Positions 22,522 to 32,022 of a stretch of DNA of 64,000 nucleotides are shown here, piece after piece. The notes beneath the pieces were generated by a model, which saw only the letters and a list, made by a program, of their open reading frames with translations, had not been told where the DNA came from and searched no databases. Made by a program: the position numbers and the translations under genes. Within the stretch, counting starts at the first letter, position 1. Each line of letters opens with the position of its first letter. The stretch is taken from NCBI GenBank assembly GCA_009193035.1, contig SWDT01000001.1:930001-994000 (forward strand), in the 5' to 3' direction. Source of the DNA: Halicephalobus mephisto. Its lineage: Eukaryota > Nematoda > Chromadorea > Rhabditida > Panagrolaimidae.

Positions 22522-25505
22522 ATGTGGCTGGAATTTTTATTTTCATTGTTGATAGTTAGACCTATTCTTGGTCAAGCTAATGGATATGCAGCCTATGCTG
22601 GAGGATCGAATAACGATGGAATAAATTCCGAAGCTGCCATTGCTCCTATAGCCCCTATGGCTCCTCCCCGAGTCCCTCTCCCATCAGACGGGGTCAGTTC
22701 TTCATCTGGATCTTCTCTCGGTTACCGTCCTCCCCCACCACCTCTCAGAAGAAACGTCCAAAGCATCGGGCAATGCTCCTTCGGTGAGTTTTTACTTTTC
22801 AATAAACCTTAAAAATACAATGAATGCGGGTAGTAGCAAAACTAATGTAACAGCATACGAACTAGGTCCTGCCACGATAATCCCTGAAAGGTACGGTAGA
22901 AGCGCGTTCGTTGTTCTTTGATAATTGAAGTTGTTGTTAAGATTGTTTGCTTCGGAATTTGATATATCATTTTGGACTGAAGAAGCCCAATAAGTGGACT
23001 CCTTCGATACCCTGACCGGTACTACAATAATAACGTTTATTTCTAGCGAGGACTATATGCTAGACAAGATAGCAGAGATAAACAACTGCATCTGAAGCTG
23101 ATATAATAATTTTGGGTCTTTTTTATATCCTACTATGGATAATTAACTATTGAGGACGAACAACCCCTAAGGCTAGGTAGTAATGCTGTTCTTTCGGACC
23201 CACGATTTTCGTTTGATTTTTAAAAATCGAATGACTTAAGTGAATGCATAATCCCTCCGATTTTTTTCACCGTTCGGTAAATTCATCAAGTGCTGAGTCT
23301 AAGACTATTTCCGGAGAGAAAATAAGTAATTAATGTCTTATTAGGTCAGTTCAATCTGACTCAAGGGCGCGTTATTCTTATATTTGGATACTTTTTTAAG
23401 AGTATCCTGTTTGTTCAAATTTTAAATGATCAATACACAAAATTATAAGTATTTGCGTAGGAATATTGTATTGACCTTGATTCACCGGTTTTTTAGACTC
23501 TTCAAAATGGCAAGTCGAACCTCAGTCGGCTATCGCTCACGCCATTATGTTCGATAGAACCACCGGATTGAGTTGCGAAGAATGTCTCAATAAGTGTGCA
23601 GAATTTCAAGATCCGAGCAGTCAATGGATTTGCAGAACTCTAACTTATGATCATCGTTGGAAGATTTGCGATCTTTTTGCCGTCAATGGGACTGAAAGAC
23701 CGTTTTTCTTGGCTCATTATCACGGAAGGGATTACTTTGTTTATTTGGCTGCTCTTCCTCCTACTGATGCTCAAATTGTTGGAGATAATGCAAATGGAGC
23801 TAGTGGAAATTCTATTGGTTCAGGTTCTGGAGCTTCTTCAGCGACTCCTGCTCCTTCTGGAATCGCTCCTCCAACTGAATCCACTCTTGCCCCACCCGCT
23901 CCGGCTCCAGCTGCTCCTTCAGCTGAATCCACTCCCGCCCCACCCGCTCCAGCTCCAGCTGCTCCAGGTCCAGCCGCCAGTTCTGGATCCTCCAACATCG
24001 TCGGAGAAGAGACACTCAACAGTGAGGTTTCAATTGCTGCAAGTTCCTCCTCCTCCTCCTCCTCTTCCTCCTCTTCTTCTTCTAGTTACAGTTCCTCTTC
24101 AGCCAGTGCCTCTTCCAACTCGGTTCCAGCTTCCAAAGAAGTAAAGGCTTCTGCTCAGTCAGCTGAATATCTTGTAAGTTTTCCTGTAAACATGTAGTTG
24201 TAAATTTATTAATCTTCTAGGCCGTCCATCGTAATAATGTTCCGAAATCCGGACATAGCACCTGTGGGCGTGGTGAGGTTACTCGTTATTTGCAGTTTGA
24301 ATCTTCGGAACGTTCTAATCCTGGGGAAGAAGTCGGATTCTCCCCAGCTAAGACTCGAGAGGAATGTGCTGTTGCTTGTGACAAAGAAGAAATTTTCTCT
24401 TGGTAAATTTTCGTGTTTAATTTTTGTTGAAAATAATTTTTTTACAGTTCCTCTGCCGTGTATTCCCCAGCAGGATGTGAATTATCAGTTTCCGCTGCAA
24501 ATCATTCAGAATCAGATGCTCTTCGAACTTCTAGCACAGCTGTTTATCTTGAAAAATCCTGTTTACCCAAAAACCTGGCTAAAGGTAATTTTAGTTTATT
24601 TTTAATAATTACTTATAAAACCACTAAGGTACTCGTACTATTTTCCCCGCTGTTAAGAACTTTGTCATGGTTGGTCACGTACAGGAAGTTGCTGACGCTA
24701 ACACACTTGCGGAGTGTCAAGCCGCTTGTTTGAGAGCAGAAAAGGATTATGGTTTTATCTGCAAATCCGCCATGTGGTACCCGAGCGATGCTACCCAAAA
24801 CTGCCTGCTCAATTCGCAAAGCCACACTACCAGACCGGAAGTTTTCACCAATGAGGACCAAGGTGTGAATATGGTTTACTTTGAAATTGTGTATGAAAAT
24901 TCCGAATTGAAGAATAATGGGTTGAACAATAGATTCCGGGTAGGTCAATTATAAGATATTATATATGGATGTATATGGATATATAATATATATATATATA
25001 TATGCACATATGCACGTATGTACGTATGTACGTATGCATGTATATATATATCTATATACTTATATACTTGTATACTTGTATAAGTATATACATAGATATA
25101 CATGTATGTATATGTTAATAAGGATTATACTTTTTAGGATAGCCCGATTTCTAATGCTCCAAAAGCTAAGTGGACAAGATGGTCCAAGTGTAAGGACTTG
25201 AGTGGAATGCGTTATCGTTATATGAAGTGTACTGACAAGAAGGACATCCGTAAATGCCCCAAGGAATCCGTCATGTGTCGACACTGTAAGTAATTTTTAT
25301 TTAAAAAGTAGTAAAAAGGAAATGGAGGAGATTAAGAATCCTTTATTATTGAATTTTGTTTTTAGTGCCTGCTATTCAAATCCAGAAGCTGACTAGTGAA
25401 TGTCGGGCTGTTCTTGATTCCCAAGGCCGAAAGCGTTGTCCACATGGAATCCGTACCACCAAATCCGGTCGTAAAGAATATTGTGCAAATCCTGTTGATT
25501 GTTAG
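22522..25505 (+). CDS. Secreted PAN/Apple-domain protein with C-terminal TSP1-like part
   Basis: Seven exons (22522-22783, 23497-24173, 24221-24402, 24448-24584, 24629-24939, 25138-25285, 25366-25505) encode 618 aa. A signal peptide ([17 protein letters not shown]) is followed by a Gly/Pro/Ser-rich stretch and three cysteine-rich PAN/Apple-type modules: about 85-165 ([12 protein letters not shown]...ICRTLTYD), 315-420 ([19 protein letters not shown]) and 425-520 ([22 protein letters not shown]). Between the first and second lies a 130-residue linker of Ala/Pro repeats and a long serine run. The C-terminal 95 residues hold [20 protein letters not shown], like a thrombospondin type 1 repeat, and a last CPHGIR segment. 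It is probably a cuticle or extracellular matrix protein; PAN modules bind proteins or sugars. Intron 1 (713 bp) contains one inverted family D repeat. Confidence 0.87.
22857..22925 (-). repeat. Family D short dispersed repeat in intron 1 of the PAN gene
   Basis: On the minus strand it reads CAAAGAACAACGAACGCGCT followed by TCTACCGTACCTTTCAGG and a TCGTGGCAGGACC tail. Related copies are at 28960-29040, 29125-29180, 54905-54970 and 58140-58225. Confidence 0.6.
24966..25110. repeat. TA/TGTA microsatellite in intron 5 of the PAN gene
   Basis: Runs of TATA, GCACATA and TACGTATG words with no other content. Confidence 0.8.
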
Positions 25506-25893
25506 ACTTCTTTCGCACAATCTCAGTCATAGACGAATTTTGTTGCCATAATGAAAGCCACCGAACTCCTGTTTTTAATTTTAATCCTTATCCATGCTTA
25601 AAGTCCCGAGTATTTTAGCGTTTATTTCGTCAACAGGTTCGTTATACAGAAACACCCCTATTCTGAATTGACATTTTTGAAGAAAATGAATGCCGAGGCT
25701 CTTTCTTTGCCGTCTTCCGGACGTTCGGGCGAAATCAGAGTGTCGGGATTCTCATTTATGCCAAATCATTGCTGTTTGTCGTTTTTGCACTTTTGTAACT
25801 TTATTTATTTCTTTTTTAACAAAAATTACGAAATAATAAATATTATGTTTTAAAATAATGTGTCTGGCTACTTACTTTTTTGTTTATATTAAT

Positions 25894-26078
25894 TGTTGGA
25901 ATAGAAACAGAAATAGTATAATCTGTACTGGCACAATAAGACACAAATACAATTATTGTATATCCTCCTTCATAACTACAACCGAGAGTCTCATTTGTGC
26001 GCTACAGTACTTCAAGCTCCCTGATATTCAGGGCATCGCTTCTGGTCGTCTCTTTCTAGTTTAGTTTTTGTCCAGCAT
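25894..26078 (+). repeat. Family A MITE-like element, single unit
   Basis: It starts TGTTGGAATAGAAACAG and ends TTTAGTTTTTGTCCAGCA, an imperfect inverted pair, and has the family core (GCTACAGTACTTCAAGCTCC, CTGATATTCAGG). This is the only copy with a single unit and so best defines the element (about 185 bp). Confidence 0.7.
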
Positions 26079-26375
26079 TAATTTAAATAATTTCGAAATA
26101 GTTTAAATATTTTAAATAATTTCAAAATATTTTAAATAATTTCGAAATATTTTAAATAATTTCAAAATATTTTAAATAATTATAAAAATTTTAATTATTT
26201 TTGAATCTTTAAATTTAAGAATTTTTTATATATAAAATATTCAAATTTTGTTAAAAAATAAATTTGATTTATGATACTGTATTGAATTGAAATGAAATCA
26301 TTGTGCGTGTTAGGACCTAGATTGAACAACAAAAAAGTTTAATAGTGAAAAACGCAAAAAATTTCAATTGTTTAG

Positions 26376-27378
26376 TTATTCTTTCGGAATATTATTTTCC
26401 TGTTTGAAGGCCCCCAATGGTGGAACAAGCAATGTATTTCCGGTGACTGCAGCAATGGCGGCAGCAACAGAAGCTTGGCTACCGTTTCTTGGGGTTGATG
26501 ACGTAGTTATTAACGTGTTTGCAGTTGACACATTTTGTCGGTAAAGTTCCTTGAGTGATTGTGTCATTTGTTTTTTCCATTTTGTTCTAAAATTGCAAAT
26601 AATCGTTATTTTTTGAATTGATACAACTATGACGAAATAGGATAAGACATAGTAACTTGTAATTTTCTGAAATGCTGGGGGTATTTGACGCGTTTTAGCT
26701 TTAGTTAATAATTACCTACATAATGCTTATTAAAGCGACAAAGGTTTGGATTAAGCCACTTTGGCAAATGCGATGATGAAAATTGTTATTTTACGTGTAA
26801 AACTTGCCTTCTGTTTTGGAACCAAGTCTTAATCTGGGTCTCGGTTAGCTGGAGGGTCTCCGAGAGGTGGACCCTCTTCTGTACACTCAGGTACTTGTCA
26901 TCCTGGAATTGAATTTCATATTTTTCACGATCTCTACAGTACCTTGAATTCCTTTTCTAGAGTCTCTAACTGGGCAGCAGAATAGGCTTGTCGAGGCTTC
27001 CTTTCAAAAATGGTTTTTCTTGAACGTTTATATTCGTGTTTTCTTGCTATAAATAAAATTATAAACCAAAAAAATCAAATTCATAAACCTCCAAATCCAA
27101 AAAGCATTTGAAGCTCCACCAAGGAAGGCTGTTTGATGTCGTTTGCGATGGCGTAGAGGGGGTTCAGGGCGACTGCTGACTGGATTAACGGGGTGATTGA
27201 AGACAAATCTGAGGGAGAATTATTCTCAGATTCCGTTTGTCTACTGTAATTACTACAGTCATCTAGAATACTGTAGGATGAATAAAGTCCAAAAAAAACA
27301 AGTTTTCCACTTACCAGAGAAGACAATGTCCTCTTGGTCTTCTTTTTTATACAAAATCGAATTTATGTTGAAAGCCAT
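26376..27378 (-). CDS. ANTP-class homeobox transcription factor (NK/BarH-like)
   Basis: Five exons (27378-27315, 27208-27089, 27046-26943, 26902-26808, 26586-26376) encode 197 aa. The N-terminus has FNINSIL, a good eh1 (Groucho-binding) motif as in NK-type factors. The homeodomain runs from about residue 73 to 132 with KPRQAYSAAQLETLEKEF, KYLSVQKRVHLSETL and the recognition helix TETQIKTWFQNRRTKWKK; Gln50 and Asn51 are present. The KYLSVQ and RTKWK parts resemble BarH and NK-1, while TWF instead of TWY argues against a strict BarH. The intron that splits the QNRR codons uses a GC donor (AG|GCAAGT). It should be a nuclear repressor of transcription. It lies head-to-head with the neurotrophin-like gene, with 223 bp between the start codons. 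Confidence 0.88.
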
Positions 27379-27601
27379 CAAGACCTATGAGCAATAATCC
27401 GTCGTTCCTGCTTTTATACCAATCCATCTTTGTTTCTTTCTCATCCATTAGTCTATCGGGGTTTATTTTTCCTATTTATTCTTCTCAAAGAGAACCATTC
27501 CAATTTCAGGTAAGCCGAACAAGCGTGAGAAACAAACTAACGGTTAACCCGAGTTACCCAATAATATTTTTATTTTTGTTTGCCGTAAAGACTTGGACAA
27601 G

Positions 27602-28180
27602 ATGAGAAGGACCTCGAATGCCTTCTGTAACGTTGTTTCCATGGTGGTAATTCTCGTCAGTATCGGCTTTCAAGAAGGGGTTTCTGGAAAAAGTTTAGTA
27701 CTGGTAAGGGAGTTTTTAGTACAGTAATCTCAAAGACATGGAATCCTCGTGAAAGCATATTTTGAGAAAACTAAAATTATTATTTTCTTAGAAAAATAAT
27801 ATTTCTTAATTTGTAGGAAGGACGTAAAGTGGATGCATGTGATCAAGTCGCGACTTGGGAGCAGATTACTCACGCTGAATGTAAGTAGACATTACTGTAA
27901 TCGTTTAATCTCCGTGATTCTAGCCATTGATGGTTCAATAGTTGAATTAGCTCAGCACGAAGAAAGTGGACCTCAGGTTTTCTACTCGGTCAGATGTAAA
28001 GCCGAGTTTTATCCTTGTAGAGGGATCGAGGCCGGGATTAGGTCCCGTTGCGAGACCAGGTTCAACCCCACCGCAGCCATCGTCGTCGATGAAAACGCTC
28101 CAAACGGAATGAAGTGGGATGTCGTCCTCATTCCCGGCCAGTGTGCCTGTGCCGAATTCGTCAACACTACGATCTCTTAA
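27602..28180 (+). CDS. Secreted cystine-knot protein with neurotrophin-like pattern
   Basis: Three exons (27602-27703, 27817-27880, 27924-28180) encode 140 aa. A signal peptide covers about residues 1-29 (VVSMVVILVSIGF). The mature part has exactly six cysteines in the neurotrophin order: ACDQVATW (compare VCDSVSVW of NGF), then an I-D-G-S-I-V segment, SVRC, YPCRGIE, SRCET, and the closing GQCAC. CRGI, the C-x-T after cysteine 4, the Trp followed by DVVLIP, and the final CxC match the hallmarks of NGF/BDNF-type domains; the spacing is close too. No furin-type propeptide is seen, unlike vertebrate neurotrophins. By homology it would be a dimeric extracellular ligand. A Spaetzle-like cystine knot is the alternative, but CRGI favours the neurotrophin side. 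The start is the first ATG; the splice phases close. Confidence 0.8.
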
Positions 28181-28350
28181 GCAACAAATCCTCGAATAAG
28201 TAATTTTATCCTATTTCATCAGACAGTTACATCAGTGTGAATAAAAGCAAATTGTTATTTGTAAGAAACCTATTGTTTAATAAATTCCAATAGTCAAGCC
28301 AACAACTGAAAAAATTAAATTTTAAAGTTGAATAATCTTGTTCTGCAATC

Positions 28351-28677
28351 AAAAAAGCGTAACTTTCGGTTTTTTAATAATTGCGAAATGTGACACAATC
28401 GTCATATTCTCTGTGAACATTTTACATTTGTAACAGAAATTGTAACGAAATAGTGACGAAAATTAAGGAATGATAGTGACGAAAATTAAGGAATGATAGT
28501 GACGAAAATTAAAAAATAATAGTGATGAAAATTAAAGAATGATAGTGATGAAAATTAAAAAATGATAGTGACGAAAATTAAGGAATGATAGTGACGAAAA
28601 TTAAAAATAGTGACGAAAATTAAAAAATAATAGTGACAATTTGCATTTGTTACTGTGCAGAAAGTTACGCTTTTTTT
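28351..28677. repeat. Family C MITE-like element with internal minisatellite
   Basis: Terminal inverted repeats AAAAAAGCGTAACTTTC and GAAAGTTACGCTTTTTT flank about 290 bp. The interior is an array of a ~26-bp unit (ATAGTGACGAAAATTAAGGA). The second copy at 52587-52884 has longer, 33-bp ends and the same internal unit. Confidence 0.8.
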
Positions 28678-28959
28678 GTGTGGTGCCGACCAAGTTCTTG
28701 AAAAAATTCATTTGTTCAACTTTTTTATTTAAAAATATATGCCAAAACTTCCAAAAAATAAAACTATAAAAATTTGACTCTATAACGGCTGATTTTATTT
28801 ATTTCATAAAATTTATTTCTTTTGTTTATGTTTTTTGTAATTAGATTGAATTAATACATCAATTAAGTAAAAAAATTAATTTTAAAAAATTTCAAAACCA
28901 GCACGAATTAAAGGAGGAAATGCTATACAACCAATGGTTTCGTTGCAGAAAATTCCAAA

Positions 28960-29180
28960 GAACAACATGGGCACTTCTACCGTATCTTTCAGGAATTTTC
29001 AGGATCGTACTTAATCCGCGTCCTGAATTGATGAATGAATAAATAACATAATTTTAACATATAAACAAATAATATAATTCCAAATATACTTTACTTTTTA
29101 ACGGCTTTTTGTTATTCGATTCACTTTACAACAAGTTCACTTCTACCGTATCTTTCAGGAATTTTCGTGGTGGGACTTAC
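28960..29180 (+). repeat. Two family D short repeats
   Basis: CACTTCTACCGTATCTTTCAGGAATTTTC occurs twice (from about 28971 and 29129), followed by AGGATCGTACTTAATCCGCG in the first and GTGGTGGGACTTACTAGG in the second. Other members are at 22857 (inverted), 54905 and 58140. Confidence 0.65.
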
Positions 29181-29232
29181 TAGGGAGACACATTTATTCA
29201 AAGTGGTCTTTTGAAATTATATATACCATTTT

Positions 29233-29598
29233 AAAGCTCTTGGAATGCATATTCAGAATCCGTTGTCTGTTCCTGCTGAACGCTCTTCTGAAATGCGCAA
29301 ATTAGAAGTCAGAAATTTTATATTTTTTATCACCTCCAAAAAAATTTTCTTTGATTTTTGGACTTTATTTTTCAACATGTTCATTTCCTACGTCAAATGT
29401 GACGAATTTGGGTAATTCTTTTTATAGCTAGGTGTAAATTTGGATCCGGTAATGATCACCTAGTTGATTTCAAAAATCAGAAAAAACAAAAATTGGAAAT
29501 TCATTCTGTCAAAATTCCGTAGATTTTATCGATTATCTTACTTCAGAAGAGCGCTCAACTGGAACAGACGAGACTTTGAATATGGATTTGAAGAGCTA
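29233..29598. repeat. Imperfect long inverted repeat (about 60-bp arms)
   Basis: The left arm at 29233-29294 (AAAGCTCTTGGAATGCATAT...GAACGCTCTTCTGAA) pairs with the right arm at 29541-29598 (TTCAGAAGAGCGCTC...ATATGGATTTGAAGAGCT) at roughly 80 percent. The loop is about 245 bp of non-coding sequence. It could be a MITE or a transcribed hairpin. Confidence 0.7.
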
Positions 29599-29627
29599 CA
29601 AAGTAATACATAACTCATTTGATAAGA

Positions 29628-29903
29628 CTACTTAGAACAAATGAACTTTCTTCGTTGTTTTGTGTTCTGAACCAAATCATCCAATTTCTTTGCTCTTTGT
29701 ACCCGGATAATATCAAATGGAACTATTCTGTTTTCCTTCGTTGAATAATATTCCAGGCTATAGTGATAAAAACTATAGATTTTTCTATTCCTTCCTGTTC
29801 TCCGTAAATAATCACTGCTAACTCGCTTAATGGGCCATGGTTTTATCAGCTGGCCACATTTTGGAGGACTGACCGTAATGTTAAAGAGCGTTTTTGGCGT
29901 CAT
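29628..29903 (-). CDS. Uncertain small ORF, 91 aa
   Basis: A single ATG-started frame of 91 codons, basic and rich in Lys, Arg and Tyr, with two cysteines. I recognise no family, signal peptide or membrane segment. It ends just beside the inverted repeat and its start is about 80 bp from the promoter of the ML-domain gene on the other strand. It may be chance. Confidence 0.2.
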   Translation of the reverse strand: MTPKTLFNITVSPPKCGQLIKPWPIKRVSSDYLRRTGRNRKIYSFYHYSLEYYSTKENRIVPFDIIRVQRAKKLDDLVQNTKQRRKFICSK

Positions 29904-29981
29904 TAGGGCTTATCTCCACATTTTATTCGATGCTTGCTTCAAGGACGTCCGGAACATATTGTCCGTTCACGTCCAGTTCCG

Positions 29982-29987
29982 TATATA
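29982..29987 (+). promoter_or_regulatory. TATA-like box
   Basis: TATATA lies 61 bp before the ATG of the ML-domain gene. Motif and position only. Confidence 0.4.
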
Positions 29988-30042
29988 GTCGGAATAAAAG
30001 AGACACGAGTAGTACAGTTAATCACTTTCCTTGCTTGGAGAA

Positions 30043-30618
30043 ATGTTGCGAACTGTTGTTGTTCTTTTGGCTCTTGTTGGGGTTGCTGCCGCTTGTGATG
30101 CCTTCCCCAACGGCACGGACACTACCCTGAACTGGTGGCAATCTTGTAAGGGGAATTCGATTATTTTCACCCTCCAAACTGATGATGGCAACGGAGTCCC
30201 GGAGTACCCCATCCATCTGGGAAAACCCCTCTACGTCCACCTCAACATCACCAACAACGGACCGGTCTACTGTGGAAGTGCTGGATGTAAACTCGACACT
30301 TCTATCTGGAATTGGGGAGGTAAGTGATAAATTTAAAAATTACGGTAATTTAACGTTACAGGATGGACTGGTTGTGATTGGCATAGTCTCCCAACTCTCG
30401 GATTACTGAGCAATCTTGATGCTTGCAGCAACGGAGTCCCCTGTCCCATCCCCCAAGGCAATCAGAACTTGGTCATTGTCGTAGATTTCAGCAAATTCCA
30501 ATCCATCATCGACTTACTCACCGACGATGCTCCTTACCAACTCCAACAAGTCATCACCGACAACGCCACTGGAGACAAAACTTGTGTAATCGTCCAAGCA
30601 AGAGCTAGAATCCACTAA
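30043..30618 (+). CDS. Secreted ML-domain (MD-2/NPC2-type) lipid-binding protein
   Basis: Two exons (30043-30319, 30362-30618) encode 177 aa. The start is the ATG at 30043: a signal peptide follows it at once (MLRTVVVLLALVGVAAAC). The remainder has the ML layout: CDAFPNGTD at the start, paired cysteines (SCKGN, YCGSAGC, GCDWHSL, DACSNGVPCPIPQGNQNLV, KTCVIVQARARI). The motif CPI.QG then a beta-strand and the late Cys in a final strand are usual for the family. Such proteins are soluble and carry lipids or sterols between membranes or in the extracellular space; nematodes have several. There is no transmembrane part and the ligand is unknown. The TATA-like box 61 bp upstream suggests its own promoter. 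Confidence 0.87.
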
Positions 30619-30934
30619 TTTCGTTTTTAAATAATTATAAATTTTATAAAATTTAACAAAAAATAAACATTATTAAAAAACAAAAATTATTTTAGTCATT
30701 TTTATGCAAATTTTTGGAATTTTTTATAAATCTTTAAAGTTTAAAATTTTGACAAAAAAACTAAATTTATTGAAAACTTTCAAAAATTTGTTTTCAAATT
30801 TTTGATTTTCACAAATGCTTTATTAAATTTTCAAATACTTTCAATTTTTCAACAAAACTATGGCCTATTCATGTTTGTTGTCGAAATAATAGCTTTAATC
30901 CTCAAGTGAATGAAAGTACAGTAATGTAAAGTTG

Positions 30935-31639
30935 TCATGACTTATGATTAAAGAAAAATTCGTCATTATTCCACTTGCTGAAGTTTCCATTTTGGTTGAG
31001 ATAATCTATTGCGTCTTTTTTGTCCTTTGCAATGGCGTTTTTAAGGAGATCTGTAAATTAAAGGTGTAAACAGTGTCACTAGTGTGTAATTACCTAGAGA
31101 TTTAAACTTTTGCATTTCTCTAAGAAGATCAAGAACAACTGCTCTCACTGTCGATTCGTAAAAGTCATTTTCGAATTTATGAAGAATATGAATTTCCTGA
31201 AATTTGATTCTAATACCTAGAGAAAGTAAAAACTCACAATTGATCTTTGTTTATTTCCGTACTGCGGATTGTTGCCGATACTCATGACCATAGGATAAAG
31301 CTCTCCGTTATCAACTTTTGCATACCCGACATATATCCCATCTTCTGCTTCTGGAGGGAATGCTTCTACAGTATCCCCATCTAAATTCGCTAAAAATTAA
31401 AAAATTAAAAATACATATTAAAACTCGAAAAATTACATATTAAATAAAATTAAAAATTATATATTGAATGAAAGTTTAAAAATATACATTAAAAGTTAAA
31501 AATTATATATTAAGTAAAATTTTAAAATTATATATTACAATTCAAAAAACATACCTGTTGGACAATCAAGTTCTCGACCACCTCGACCAAATCCATGAAC
31601 AACTTGACCACTGAACAGATGAGGCATTTTCAGACCCAT
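30935..31639 (-). CDS. rfk: Riboflavin kinase
   Basis: Four exons (31639-31555, 31389-31238, 31196-31094, 31050-30935) encode 151 aa, the usual length of monofunctional eukaryotic riboflavin kinase. Visible signat features are LFSGQVVHGFGRGGRELDCP followed by TANLDGD, which contains the conserved PTAN-type flavin/ATP motif, then DGIYVGYAKV, MVMSIGNNPQYGN and EIHILHKFENDFYES with the catalytic Glu. The enzyme makes FMN from riboflavin and ATP in the cytosol. Two in-frame ATGs (31639 and 31627) are possible; both precede the domain. GTTGTTCAG lies 10 bp before the first. The gene follows the SH2D4-type gene on the same strand, 383 bp after its stop, so a shared operon is possible but weak. Confidence 0.92.
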
Positions 31640-32022
31640 TATCTCAAACTGAACAACATAACAACAGACAGAAGAACCAAAACATCAAAAGGTGAAACAG
31701 CCTCCGTCTAATGTGCATCTCCAGGTCCAATAATTGAGCTTTTATTTAAATCTCGAATCAAGTACATATTATGCAAAAAGACACTGAGAATAAGTTACTG
31801 TCTTGACCAGGAACTGAATCAGTAATATCCAATTGTCAATTCAGTGAAAGAAGACTTTTGGAAAAATGAACCCGAAAGTTATTTTAGAGCTAATCTTAAA
31901 ATTGATTGTGTACAATAAAAATAGCACCGATTTTGAACAAAAAGCACAGTTTCATAACAATTTGCTTAAAAGTAGGAAATTAACACTCGGTGAGAGCCCG
32001 ATAAAGCCATCTCGCACGAATT

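Larger units (their letters stand above)
28181..30042. other. Repeat-rich intergenic region
   Basis: About 1.9 kb between the neurotrophin-like gene and the ML-domain gene. It holds a family C element, a family B remnant (about 28800-28925), two family D repeats, a hairpin-forming inverted repeat and one uncertain small ORF, each listed separately where supported. Confidence 0.6.
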
